From assembly GCF_031082405.1 (NCBI RefSeq), contig NZ_JAVHJU010000036.1, positions 249,781 through 313,780 of the forward strand: a stretch of 64,000 nt of DNA, in the 5' to 3' direction. The notes beneath the pieces are model-generated. The model was not told the origin of the DNA. It ran no database searches and was given only the letters and a program-made list of their open reading frames with translations. The stretch comes from Amycolatopsis sp. A133 (GTDB lineage: Bacteria > Actinomycetota > Actinomycetes > Mycobacteriales > Pseudonocardiaceae). Below, in pieces: positions 40,336-48,748 of the stretch (the stretch's first letter is position 1; every line of letters begins with the position of its first letter). Both the position numbers and the translations under genes were made by a program.

Positions 40336-40406
40336 GCGGGTGTAGCTCAATGGTAGAGCCCTAGTCTTCCAAACTAGCTACGCGGGTTCGATTCCCGTCA
40401 CCCGCT
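40336..40406 (+). tRNA. tRNA-Gly (anticodon UCC)
   Basis: 71 nt with acceptor GCGGGTG/CACCCGC, D-arm AGCTCAATGGTAGAGC, anticodon stem CTAGT/ACTAG with loop CTTCCAA (TCC), and T-arm CGGGTTCGATTCCCG. CCA is not encoded. It ends exactly at the stop codon of the histidine kinase gene on the other strand. Confidence 0.97.
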
Positions 40407-43400
40407 CAACTGGCCGGTGAGGCGGCGTCGCGGGTTGAAGCGGCGTCGGCCTCCAGTTTGGCCGCTATCACGTCCAGCAGCTTGTCCGTGTCCACCGGCT
40501 TGGTGATGTAGTCGTCCGCGCCGCTGGCCAGGGTGCGGGCTCGGTCCTCGGCCGTGGCCTTTGCGGTGACCGCGATCACCGGCAGGTCCGCGTTGGCGGC
40601 CTCGGCGCGGATGGCCGCGATCGTGGCGTTTCCGTCCAGCTCCGGCATCATCACGTCCATCAGGACCAGGGCCGTGTCCTCGTTGCGTTCCAGGGCGCGG
40701 ATGCCGTCGACGCCCGTCTCCGCGTAGATGACCTCCAGGCCCGCCTGCTCCAGGACCGCCGCCAGGGCGAACACGTTGCGGAGGTCGTCGTCGACGATCA
40801 GGACCTTTTCGCCGTGGAAGCGCTTCGGGGTGATGTCGGGGGCGGCCACCAGGACCGTGCTCGGGACGGCCGGCAGCCGGGGGGACGACAGGGCCGCCCA
40901 CGCCGGGTCCACCAGGTTGGCCGCCGCCACCGGGAGGTACAGCGTGAACGTCGAACCGACGCCCGGTTCGCTCATCACGCGCAGCTCGCCGCCCAGGAGC
41001 TCCGTCAGCTGCTGGCTGATGTTCAACCCGAGGCCCGTGCCGCCGTACTTGCGGCTCGTTGTGCCGTCCGCCTGGCGGAACGCCTCGAAGATGACCGCCA
41101 GCTTCTCCTCCGGGATCCCGATCCCGGTGTCCTCGACCGCGAACGCGATGATGCCGGGCGCGTTCCGCAGGGCCTCCTGCTCCACCTCGGCCGGGTCCGC
41201 CGCCCGGATGTGGAGCCGGACGCTGCCCTCGTTGGTGAACTTCGCCGCGTTCGACAGCAGGTTCCTGAGGATCTGCTGGAGGCGGTGCTCGTCGGTGTGG
41301 ACGCTGCCCGGCACCGGCGGGTCGATGTGGACGGCGAACTCGAGGCCCTTGTCCGCGGTCAGCGGGCGGCACAGCGACTCGACGTAGTCCACCAGCTCCG
41401 GCAGCGTGATGTCGGACATCTGCATGTCCAGCCGGCCCGCTTCGACCTTGGCCAGGTCGAGGATGTCGTTGATCAGCTGCTGCAGGTCCGACCCGGCCGC
41501 GTAGATCGTCTTCGCGAACTGGATCTGCTTCTCCGTCAGGTTGCCCTCGGGGTTCTCCGACAGCAGCTTCGCCAGGATCAACGCGCTGTTCAGCGGCGTC
41601 CGCAGCTCGTGCGACATGTTCGCCATGAACTCGGTCTTGTACTGCGACGCGACCGTCAGCTGCCCGGCCCGCTCTTCGAGCTCCTGGCGGGCCTGCTCGA
41701 TCTCGCTGTTCTTGACCTCGATGTCGCGGTTCTGCTGGGCCAGCAGCGCGGCCTTCTCGGCCAGCTCGGTGTTGGACCGCCGCAGCTCGCCCTGCTGGGC
41801 CTGCAGCTGCTCCGACCGCGCCCGCAGCTCCTGGGCCAGCCGCTGCGACTCGGTCAGCAGCGCCTCGGTGCGCGAGTTCGACAGGATCGTGTTCACGTTG
41901 ACGCCGATCGTGTGCCGCAGCTGCTCCAGCAGGTCCTGGTGCACCGTGCTGAACTCGTTCACCGAGGCCAGCTCCAGCACTCCGAGCACCTCGCCCTGGA
42001 ACAGCACCGGCAGCACGATGAGGTTCACCGGCGCGGCCGAGCCGAGCCCGGACGAGATCAGCGCGTACTCCGGCGGCGCGTTGTGGACCAGGACCGTGCG
42101 CTGGTCGACGGCGGCCTGGCCGATCAGGGACTCGCCCATCGCGAACCGCAGCCCCGCGCGGGATTGCGCGAGCCCGTACGCGGCGATGCACTCGAGCACC
42201 GTGCCGGCGCGGTCGTCTTCGCGGGCCAGGAAGAACGCGCCCTGCTGCGCGCGGACCAGCGGGGCCAGCTCGGACAGGATCAGCGCGGCGACCGACGCCA
42301 GGTCGCGGTGCCCCTGCATCCGGCCCGAGAGCTGGGCGAGGTTCGTCTTCAGCCAGTCCTGCTCGCGGTTGGTCCTCGTCGTCTCCTTGAGGTTCGCGAT
42401 CATCTGGTTGATGTTGTCCTTGAGTTCGGCGACCTCGCCGGACGCGTCGACCGTGATGTGCCGGGTCAGGTCGCCCGCCGTCACCGCGGTGGCCACCTGC
42501 GCGATCGCGCGGACCTGGGTGGTCAGGTTCCCGGCCAGCTGGTTCACGCTCTCGGTGAGCCGCTGCCAGGTGCCGGACACGCCGTCGACCTCGGCCTGGC
42601 CGCCCAGCTTGCCTTCGGTGCCGACTTCGCGTGCGACACGCGTGACCTCGGAGGCGAACGCCGAGAGCTGGTCGACCATCGTGTTCATCGTGGTCTTGAG
42701 CTCGAGGATCTCGCCGCGGGCGTCGACGTCGATCTTCTTGGTCAGATCGCCCTTCGCGACCGCGGTGGTGACCTGCGAGATGTTGCGCACCTGGCTGGTC
42801 AGGTTGTGCGCCATGAAGTTGACGTTCTCGGTCAGGTCCTTCCAGGTCCCGGCGACGCCCGGAACCCGCGCCTGACCGCCGAGGATGCCTTCGGTGCCGA
42901 CTTCGCGGGCGACGCGGGTGACCTCGTCGGCGAACGCGCGCAGCGTCTCGACCATGCCGTTCAGCGTCTCGGCCAGGGCCGCGACCTCGCCCTGGGCCTC
43001 GATGCGGATCTTCTTCGACAGGTCGCCGTTGGCCACCGCGCTCGCCACGGTGGCGATGTTGCGCACCTGGTCGGTCAGGTTGTCGGCCATGACGTTGACG
43101 TTGTCGGTGAGGTCCTTCCACGTGCCCGCGACGCCGCGGACGCGGGCCTGGCCGCCGAGGATGCCTTCAGTGCCGACTTCGCGCGCCACCCGGGTGACTT
43201 CGTCCGCGAACGCGGACAGCTGGTCCACCATCGTGTTCAGCGTCGTCTTGAGCTCGAGGATCTCGCCGCGGGCGTCGACAGTGATCTTCTGCGTCAGGTC
43301 GCCCTTCGCGACCGCCGCCGTCACCTGGGCGATGTTCCGGACCTGGTCGGTCAGGTTGTTCGCCATCGAGTTGACGTTGTCGGTGAGGTCCTTCCAGGTC

Positions 43401-45046
43401 CCGGCGACGCCGGGCACGGTGGCCTGGCCGCCGAGCTTGCCCTCGGTGCCGACCTCGCGGGCGACGCGGGTGACTTCGTCCGCGAACGCGGACAGCTGGT
43501 CCACCATCGTGTTCAGCGTGTTCTTGAGTTCCAGGATCTCGCCGCGGGCGTCGACCGCGATCTTCTGCGTCAGGTCGCCGCGCGCGACGGCGGTGGCGAC
43601 CTGGGCGATGTTGCGGACCTGGGTGGTCAGGTTGTTGGCCATGAAGTTCACCGAGCCGGTGAGGTCGCGCCAGGTGCCGGCGACGCCGGGGACCTGCGCC
43701 TGCCCGCCCAGCTGACCCTCGGTGCCGACCTCACGCGCCACTCGGGTGACTTCGTCCGCGAACGCGGACAGCTGGTCCACCATCGTGTTCATGGTCGTCT
43801 TGAGCTCGAAGAACTCGCCGCGGGCGTCGACGGTGATCTTCTGGGTCAGATCGCCCTTCGCCACGGCCGTGGTCACGTGGGAGATGTTGCGGACCTGGTC
43901 GGTGAGGTTGTCGGCCATCTGGTTGACCGAGTCGGTGAGGCTGCGCCACGTCCCGGCCGCGCCCGGCACCTCCGCCTGACCGCCGAGCTTGCCCTCGCTG
44001 CCGACCTCGCGGGCGACGCGGGTGACTTCGCCGGCGAACGCCGAGAGCTGGTCGACCATCGTGTTGAGCGTGTTCTTCAGCTGCAGGATCTCGCCGCGGG
44101 CGTCGACGTCGATCTTCTTCGTCAGGTCGCCGGTGGCCACCGCGGTCGCCACCTGCGAAATCCCGCGGACCTGGTCGGTGAGGTTGTCGGCCATCAGGTT
44201 GACCGAGTCGGTGAGGTCGCGCCACGTCCCGGCGACGCCCGGCACCTGGGCCTGGCCGCCGAGCTTGCCGTCCGAGCCGACCTCGCGGGAGACGCGGGTG
44301 ACCTCGTCGGCGAACGCCGAGAGCTGGTCGACCATCGTGTTGATGGTGTTCTTGAGCTCGAGGATCTCGCCGCGGGCGTCGACGTTGATCTTCTGGGTCA
44401 GGTCGCCGCGCGCGACGGCGGTGGTGACCTGGGCGATGTTGCGGACCTGCTCGGTGAGGTTGTCGGCCATGAAGTTGACCGAGTCGGTCAGGTCCCGCCA
44501 GGTGCCCGACACGCCCGGGACGACGGCCTGGCCGCCGAGACGTCCCTCACCCGCGATCTCGCGGGACAGCCTCGTCACTTCGGCGGCGAACCGCGACAGC
44601 TGCGCGATGAGGCCGTTGACCGTCTTCGCCAGCGTGGCGTACGCGCCCCGCAGCGGGCGTCCGTCCAGGGTCAGGGTCATCGGCTGGGACAGGTCGCCGT
44701 CGGCGACCCCGCCGAGCACCCGCTCCAGCTCGATCGCCGGCCGCGTGAGGTCTTCGACCAGGCCGTTCACGGCGTCGACGGCCGTGGTCCAGCCGCCGGG
44801 GCCGACCTGGCCCTCGAGCCGCTCGCTGAGCCTGCCTTCCTGCCCGACGGCCGCGCGGACCCGCAGCAGCTCGCTGACCAGCCGCTGGTTGCGCTCGGCG
44901 ATGTCGTTGAAGGCGACCGCGAGCTGCGCCGAAATGCCGTCGCCGTACGGGACGAGCCGCCGGCGGAAGTTGCCGTCCCCGAGATCCCGCACCGCGACGA
45001 GCACCCGCTCCAGCGCGGCCGCTTCGCTTTGGGATTCCGTTGTCAT
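40406..45046 (-). CDS. Cytoplasmic hybrid histidine kinase with HAMP-repeat array
   Basis: 1,546 residues with no signal peptide or membrane segment. Residues about 40-880 are roughly nine tandem units of about 92 residues, each with GDLTQKI-DARGEILELK, NTMVDQLSAFADEVTRVARE and GTWRDLTDSVN, the poly-HAMP arrangement of group III hybrid kinases (fungal Nik1/Os1 type). A GAF domain follows (about 910-1060), then a coiled coil, HisKA with MSHELRTP (His about 1144), HATPase (N-box LLSNAAKF, DTGIGIP, GGTGLGL) and a C-terminal receiver with Asp about 1464 (LMDVMMPE). ATG 45046 has GAGAGG upstream; the open frame continues further but without family similarity. It is divergent from a SpoIIE phosphatase. 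The input is probably an intracellular or osmotic signal, by analogy with Nik1. Confidence 0.95.
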   Translation of the reverse strand: MTTESQSEAAALERVLVAVRDLGDGNFRRRLVPYGDGISAQLAVAFNDIAERNQRLVSELLRVRAAVGQEGRLSERLEGQVGPGGWTTAVDAVNGLVEDLTRPAIELERVLGGVADGDLSQPMTLTLDGRPLRGAYATLAKTVNGLIAQLSRFAAEVTRLSREIAGEGRLGGQAVVPGVSGTWRDLTDSVNFMADNLTEQVRNIAQVTTAVARGDLTQKINVDARGEILELKNTINTMVDQLSAFADEVTRVSREVGSDGKLGGQAQVPGVAGTWRDLTDSVNLMADNLTDQVRGISQVATAVATGDLTKKIDVDARGEILQLKNTLNTMVDQLSAFAGEVTRVAREVGSEGKLGGQAEVPGAAGTWRSLTDSVNQMADNLTDQVRNISHVTTAVAKGDLTQKITVDARGEFFELKTTMNTMVDQLSAFADEVTRVAREVGTEGQLGGQAQVPGVAGTWRDLTGSVNFMANNLTTQVRNIAQVATAVARGDLTQKIAVDARGEILELKNTLNTMVDQLSAFADEVTRVAREVGTEGKLGGQATVPGVAGTWKDLTDNVNSMANNLTDQVRNIAQVTAAVAKGDLTQKITVDARGEILELKTTLNTMVDQLSAFADEVTRVAREVGTEGILGGQARVRGVAGTWKDLTDNVNVMADNLTDQVRNIATVASAVANGDLSKKIRIEAQGEVAALAETLNGMVETLRAFADEVTRVAREVGTEGILGGQARVPGVAGTWKDLTENVNFMAHNLTSQVRNISQVTTAVAKGDLTKKIDVDARGEILELKTTMNTMVDQLSAFASEVTRVAREVGTEGKLGGQAEVDGVSGTWQRLTESVNQLAGNLTTQVRAIAQVATAVTAGDLTRHITVDASGEVAELKDNINQMIANLKETTRTNREQDWLKTNLAQLSGRMQGHRDLASVAALILSELAPLVRAQQGAFFLAREDDRAGTVLECIAAYGLAQSRAGLRFAMGESLIGQAAVDQRTVLVHNAPPEYALISSGLGSAAPVNLIVLPVLFQGEVLGVLELASVNEFSTVHQDLLEQLRHTIGVNVNTILSNSRTEALLTESQRLAQELRARSEQLQAQQGELRRSNTELAEKAALLAQQNRDIEVKNSEIEQARQELEERAGQLTVASQYKTEFMANMSHELRTPLNSALILAKLLSENPEGNLTEKQIQFAKTIYAAGSDLQQLINDILDLAKVEAGRLDMQMSDITLPELVDYVESLCRPLTADKGLEFAVHIDPPVPGSVHTDEHRLQQILRNLLSNAAKFTNEGSVRLHIRAADPAEVEQEALRNAPGIIAFAVEDTGIGIPEEKLAVIFEAFRQADGTTSRKYGGTGLGLNISQQLTELLGGELRVMSEPGVGSTFTLYLPVAAANLVDPAWAALSSPRLPAVPSTVLVAAPDITPKRFHGEKVLIVDDDLRNVFALAAVLEQAGLEVIYAETGVDGIRALERNEDTALVLMDVMMPELDGNATIAAIRAEAANADLPVIAVTAKATAEDRARTLASGADDYITKPVDTDKLLDVIAAKLEADAASTRDAASPAS
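42330..44700 (-). repeat. Tandem ~276-bp coding repeats (HAMP units)
   Basis: The kinase gene contains about eight strongly similar units of about 276 bp in a row. Blocks such as GCGGGCGTCGAC and GTCGACCATCGTGTT recur at a regular spacing. Unit 7 (near 42960-43070, SKKIRIEAQGEVAALAE) is the most divergent. Arrays of this kind can recombine and are prone to assembly collapse. Confidence 0.85.
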
Positions 45047-45185
45047 GTGTGCCGACCCTCTCCACCACGCATGCGCCAGCCATGGTCGTCGACCCAGCGT
45101 GCCATGCTTCGCCCTACACTTCGAGCCAGCCCGCCCGCTCACGCGGTAGCCGTGCGACAGCAGTCCGGAGGCAGGAGGTCCGTGC

Positions 45186-46766
45186 ATGGTGTCACGTCCG
45201 GCCCCGGCCTCGACGGCCCTGCCGCCGATGACCGGTGACGGCGGGCCGCCGGGCTTCGACGCGTTCGGCCGGGCCGTTCTCGAAGACGTGCGCGACGCGG
45301 TGTTCCTGCAGGACGACGCCGGGTTGGTGCGCTGGGCGAACCCCGCGGCGCGGACGCTGGCCGGCGACGCCGAGCCGCAGCTGCAGTCCGGGGCTTCGCC
45401 GCCGGCCGTGAGCTCGGCGGACCAGGTGACCGGGCACGTCGAGCTGGCCGGCCACCGCCACCCGGCCCGGATCCGGGCCCTGCCCGGCGGGTGGCACGCC
45501 TGGACGGTGGCCGCCGAGGAGATCCCGCAGCGGCACGTCGGCGACTTCCTGGCCGCGGTCGGTCCCCGGCTGGCCGCCGCGCGCGGGCGGCACGGCACCG
45601 CCAGGGTGATCGCCGAGCTGGCCGCGTCCGCGCTGGCGGAGACCGTCTTCGTGCTGCTGCCGACCACCCGCGGCCGGTGGGAGTGGTGGAGCTGCGAGCG
45701 CCCGGCCGCGCAGGGCCACGGCCGGATCCGGCGGGTGCCCGCCCAGGTCGCGCCGGTGCTGGCGGCGACGTTCGGCACCGCCGGGCGGCCCCAGCCGGTC
45801 CCCGTGCCCGCGCCCGAGGTGGCGACACTGCCGTCGGTCGTCGCCGACCGGTTCGCCGGCCACGCCGAGGTCTCGGTCGTCTCGCTGGGCCCGAGCGCGA
45901 GCTCCGGGGTCACCGGCGCCCTGCTGCTGGGGCGCCGCGCCGACCCCGGGTTCGGCGCCGAGCAGTCCCGCGCGGTGGTCGAGTTCGCCGCGGCGGCCGG
46001 GACGGCGCTCGCCAACGCCCAGCGCTACGCCCGGCAGGAAGAGGCCACCCGCGGCCTGGAGACGACGCTGCGCCCGGTCGACCCGCCGGAGCTCGACGGC
46101 GTCCGGTTCGAGACCTGGTACGAGCCGGCCGGCGGGGTCCTCGCGGTCGGCGGCGACTTCTTCGACGTCCTGCCCCACGAAGACGGCAGCGCTTTCCTGG
46201 TGCTCGGCGACATTTGCGGCAAGGGCCCCGAGGCGGCGGCGCTGACCGGCCGGGTCCGGCACGCGCTCACCGCGCTGGCGATGGTCGAACGCGACGGCCG
46301 CACGCTGCTGCGCCTGCTCAACGAGCTGCTCATCGCCGGCGGCAGCAGCCGGTTCGCCACCCTCGTGCTCGGCACGGCCCGGCCGTCCGACGGCGGCGTC
46401 GGCCTCACGCTGGCCTCCGGCGGCCACCCGGCGCCGCTGATCGTGCGCCGGTCGGGCGTGGTCGAGGAGGTGACGGTCCCGGGCACGCTGGTCGGCATCT
46501 CGCCGCAGGCCCGGTTCGCCGAGGCGGAGGTGCGGATCGAGCGCGGCGACGTCTGCCTGCTCTACACCGACGGCATCACCGAGGCCCGCAACCGCCACGA
46601 GCAGACGGAGCTCTTCGGAGACGACCGGCTGCGCTCGGTGCTCGCCGCCGCGGCCGGTGAGCCGGCCCGCGAGGTGGTGCGGCGGCTGCGCCAAGCCGTG
46701 CGCGACTGGCTCGGCAGCTCCGCCCACGACGATATCGCGGTGCTCGCCATCGAATGTGCGGACTGA
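45186..46766 (+). CDS. PAS/GAF-like sensor with SpoIIE-type PP2C phosphatase
   Basis: 526 residues. A PAS-like segment (DVRDAVFLQDDAGLVRWANP, residues 33-52) and a GAF-like middle region precede a C-terminal PP2C/SpoIIE domain from about residue 300. Metal-binding motifs are complete: GGDFFDV, GDICGKGPEAA, LYTDGITEA and HDDIAVL. Such phosphatases dephosphorylate STAS antagonists and so release stress sigma factors. ATG 45186 is used. The gene is divergent from the HAMP-array kinase (139-nt gap), and the next gene has a stress-sigma-like promoter. Its STAS partner could be the one at 29410-29745, but nothing proves it. Confidence 0.92.
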   Translation: MVSRPAPASTALPPMTGDGGPPGFDAFGRAVLEDVRDAVFLQDDAGLVRWANPAARTLAGDAEPQLQSGASPPAVSSADQVTGHVELAGHRHPARIRALPGGWHAWTVAAEEIPQRHVGDFLAAVGPRLAAARGRHGTARVIAELAASALAETVFVLLPTTRGRWEWWSCERPAAQGHGRIRRVPAQVAPVLAATFGTAGRPQPVPVPAPEVATLPSVVADRFAGHAEVSVVSLGPSASSGVTGALLLGRRADPGFGAEQSRAVVEFAAAAGTALANAQRYARQEEATRGLETTLRPVDPPELDGVRFETWYEPAGGVLAVGGDFFDVLPHEDGSAFLVLGDICGKGPEAAALTGRVRHALTALAMVERDGRTLLRLLNELLIAGGSSRFATLVLGTARPSDGGVGLTLASGGHPAPLIVRRSGVVEEVTVPGTLVGISPQARFAEAEVRIERGDVCLLYTDGITEARNRHEQTELFGDDRLRSVLAAAAGEPAREVVRRLRQAVRDWLGSSAHDDIAVLAIECAD

Positions 46767-46788
46767 CCACACCGTCCTTTGTGGACCT

Positions 46789-46813
46789 GGTTTGACGTCG
46801 TGACAAGGGGGTA
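46789..46813 (+). promoter_or_regulatory. Stress-sigma (SigB/SigF type) promoter of the PfpI gene
   Basis: GGTTT (46789-46793) and GGGTA (46809-46813) are separated by 15 nt, matching the GGTTT-N15-GGGTA consensus used by general-stress sigma factors in actinobacteria. A start about 8 nt downstream would leave a leader of about 35 nt. Confidence 0.7.
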
Positions 46814-46856
46814 ACTACCCCGGTGCACTCAGTTTTCCGACTGACGGAGGAGCCGC

Positions 46857-47399
46857 ATGGCGAACGCATTGCAAGGACGCCGGGTCGCGATCCTGGCCGC
46901 GGACGGCGTCGAACAGGTCGAGCTGGAAAAGCCGCGCCAGGCCGTTCTCGACGAAGGCGCGACGGTCGAGCTGGTTTCGCTGGACACCGGCGAAATCCAG
47001 GCGATGAACGGCGACATCGACAAGGGTGACCGGTTCCCGGTGGACCGGAAGGTGGCCGACGTCGAAATCGGCGATTTCGACGCGCTGCTGCTGCCCGGCG
47101 GCACGATGAACCCCGACAACCTGCGCACGAGCCCCGAGGCGGTCAAGTTCGTCGGCGACTTCGTGCGCGCCGGCAAGCCGGTCGGGGTGATCTGCCACGG
47201 TCCGTGGACGCTCGTCGAAGCGGATGTCGTGCGTGGCCGCACGCTGACGTCGTACCCGAGCATCCGGACCGACATCCGTAACGCCGGCGGCACGGTCGTC
47301 GACGAAGAAGTAGTAGTGGACAACGGACTGGTCTCCAGCCGCAATCCGGACGACCTGCCGGCCTTCTGCCGGACGGTCGTACGCGAGTTCGCCGGCTGA
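46857..47399 (+). CDS. PfpI/DJ-1 family protein (type 1 glutamine amidotransferase-like)
   Basis: 180 residues. Full-length PfpI/YhbO fold: RRVAILAADGVEQVE, FDALLLPGG, and the nucleophile elbow GVICHGPWTL with Cys and adjacent His. Glu in the first loop (GVEQVEL) completes the family active site. Members act as glyoxalase/deglycase-like or stress-protection proteins. ATG 46857 is preceded by GGAGGAG. The promoter upstream is of stress-sigma type and the gene sits beside a SpoIIE phosphatase, so general-stress regulation is likely. Confidence 0.93.
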   Translation: MANALQGRRVAILAADGVEQVELEKPRQAVLDEGATVELVSLDTGEIQAMNGDIDKGDRFPVDRKVADVEIGDFDALLLPGGTMNPDNLRTSPEAVKFVGDFVRAGKPVGVICHGPWTLVEADVVRGRTLTSYPSIRTDIRNAGGTVVDEEVVVDNGLVSSRNPDDLPAFCRTVVREFAG

Positions 47400-47526
47400 C
47401 CGGTGTCCACAGAGGACATTCACTCGTTCGTGTGTTAAGTCCCGCTTAAATCTGTTGGCTTTCGGCACCGCGGCGGAGGACGCTGAGGGTGTGACCGGGA
47501 TCGCCCGTGGAGAGGAGGTGGACGCG

Positions 47527-47691
47527 ATGACTGTGCACGCAAGGCGCTACGGCCGCTGGTGCCGTGAACACTTCGACGCGATGGCCGCCGAGGGCGTTCC
47601 TGCACCCCGGGGCGGCGAACCCGCCGGACCGGCCCTGCCCGAACCCGAGCCGGAGCCCGTCCAGCCGGGTGCCGAACCGCCCCGGCACTGA
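47527..47691 (+). CDS. Small Pro/Glu-rich protein of unknown function
   Basis: 54 residues, not recognised. The N-terminal half is basic/aromatic (TVHARRYGRWCREHFDAM); the C-terminal half is a Pro/Glu-rich tail (PEPEPEPVQPG). ATG 47527 has a strong GAGAGGAGG 7 nt upstream, and the gene ends just before a very strong terminator. A longer start at 47455 lacks a ribosome-binding site. Confidence 0.6.
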   Translation: MTVHARRYGRWCREHFDAMAAEGVPAPRGGEPAGPALPEPEPEPVQPGAEPPRH

Positions 47692-47696
47692 CCGGA

Positions 47697-47755
47697 CCGA
47701 ACCACGAAGAAGGCCTCCCCGGCACCGCGCCGGGGAGGCCTTCTTCGTGGTTCGG
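47697..47755. terminator. Bidirectional intrinsic terminator
   Basis: Perfect 26-bp inverted repeat (arms 47697-47722 and 47730-47755, core GAAGAAGGCCTCCCCGG) with a 7-nt loop. It lies between two convergent genes, 5 nt after one stop and 2 nt from the other. The AAGAAGG/CCTTCTT section gives a T-rich tract on both strands. Confidence 0.92.
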
Positions 47756-47757
47756 GG

Positions 47758-48168
47758 TCAGCGGTAGCTGCGCCGGTACCAGACCCGCCTGGGTCCGGGC
47801 GCGCCGATGCGGGTGATGACGTCGGTCAGGATGGCGCCGATGATCAGCCAGAGGACGGCGGCGAGGCCGTCGTTGAGGAACGTCCGCAGCCCCTCCGAGT
47901 CCGGCGTGAAGAGGTTCCGCAGGCCGAGCGACACGCCCGACGACCACTCCGAGATCAGGCGCGCGAAGCCGTTCGCCGAGTTCGCCCCACCCAGCACCAG
48001 CACGATGTGCACGGCCAGGACCAGCGCGAACACCGCGCAGACGAGGTGGATGAGGGCGTTGATCGTGCGCACGACCCGGATGCGCGGGTGGGTGCGCTCC
48101 ACGATCTCTTCGGCGGGTGCGAGCTCGTACGGCGTTCCGTACGGCTCCGGGGGCGGGGGATACGGCAT
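47758..48168 (-). CDS. Small membrane protein (YggT-like topology)
   Basis: 136 residues. A Pro/Tyr-rich N-terminus (PYPPPPEPYG) precedes two hydrophobic helices (LIHLVCAVFALVLAVHIVLVL; GLAAVLWLIIGAILTDVI) with an exposed loop between. The layout resembles YggT-like or actinobacterial two-TM proteins, but no functional motif is visible. ATG 48168 has AAGGA upstream. It converges on the 54-residue protein and shares its terminator. Confidence 0.75.
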   Translation of the reverse strand: MPYPPPPEPYGTPYELAPAEEIVERTHPRIRVVRTINALIHLVCAVFALVLAVHIVLVLGGANSANGFARLISEWSSGVSLGLRNLFTPDSEGLRTFLNDGLAAVLWLIIGAILTDVITRIGAPGPRRVWYRRSYR

Positions 48169-48322
48169 CGTCGGCGCCGTCCTTTCGACTGTCCGATGTG
48201 GACGTATCTGGCGAGCGGGAACAACCCGGGGAATACCCGTCACCCGGGTGAGTGAACCGCGCCTTCCTTAAACTTCCCTATGGCCAGCGTGTTAGGGTAA
48301 TTTGCGGAAGGTAAGGAGGGTC

Positions 48323-48748
48323 ATGGCGCAGGACGTCTACTCCGTCGAACAGGTCGCCGCCCAGCTCGGCCTGCACGTCCGGACGGTCCGGAACTACGTT
48401 CGGGACGGCAGGCTGAAGGCGGTCCGGATCGGCAAGCAGTACCGGATCACGGCCGAGGACCTGGCGGCCTTCACCGGGCTGCCCGTCGCCGAACGGGCCC
48501 CGGCCCCGACCGCCGAGCTGTCGGGCGTCGCCGAAATCGGCGGCGTCGACCGGGCGGCGGCCGACCGGATCTCGACCATGGTCGTGGCCTCGGTGAACGG
48601 GCCGCGGGACGGCGGCGAGCGGCCCCTGCGCGTCGAGACGATCCACGACGGGGAGCGCTCCACCATGAAGATCATCGTGCTCGGCGACCTGGCCGCCGGC
48701 GCCGACCTGCTGCGCTGGGTGGCTTCGGTCGCGGAAAACCCGACATGA
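48323..48748 (+). CDS. Excisionase-like HTH DNA-binding protein
   Basis: 141 residues. The N-terminus is a MerR/excisionase-type HTH_17 domain (YSVEQVAAQLGLHVRTVRNY, GRLKAVRIGKQYRITAEDL). The C-terminal 80 residues (VNGPRDGG, VETIHDGERSTMKIIVLGD) look like a small alpha/beta domain, perhaps a ligand or dimerisation module. There is no phage context, so it is probably a chromosomal regulator. ATG 48323 has AAGGAGG 6 nt upstream. Its stop overlaps the ATG of the hydrolase gene (ATGA). Confidence 0.82.
   Translation: MAQDVYSVEQVAAQLGLHVRTVRNYVRDGRLKAVRIGKQYRITAEDLAAFTGLPVAERAPAPTAELSGVAEIGGVDRAAADRISTMVVASVNGPRDGGERPLRVETIHDGERSTMKIIVLGDLAAGADLLRWVASVAENPT

Noticed and set aside
41500..44700. 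CRISPR-like array suggested by regular repeats
   Set aside because: The period is about 276 bp, in frame, and encodes HAMP units; no short repeats with unique spacers.
40814..45238. Plus-strand open frame of 1,474 codons antisense to the histidine kinase
   Set aside because: Its Arg/Val/Gly/Asp-rich repeats simply reflect the HAMP repeats on the other strand.
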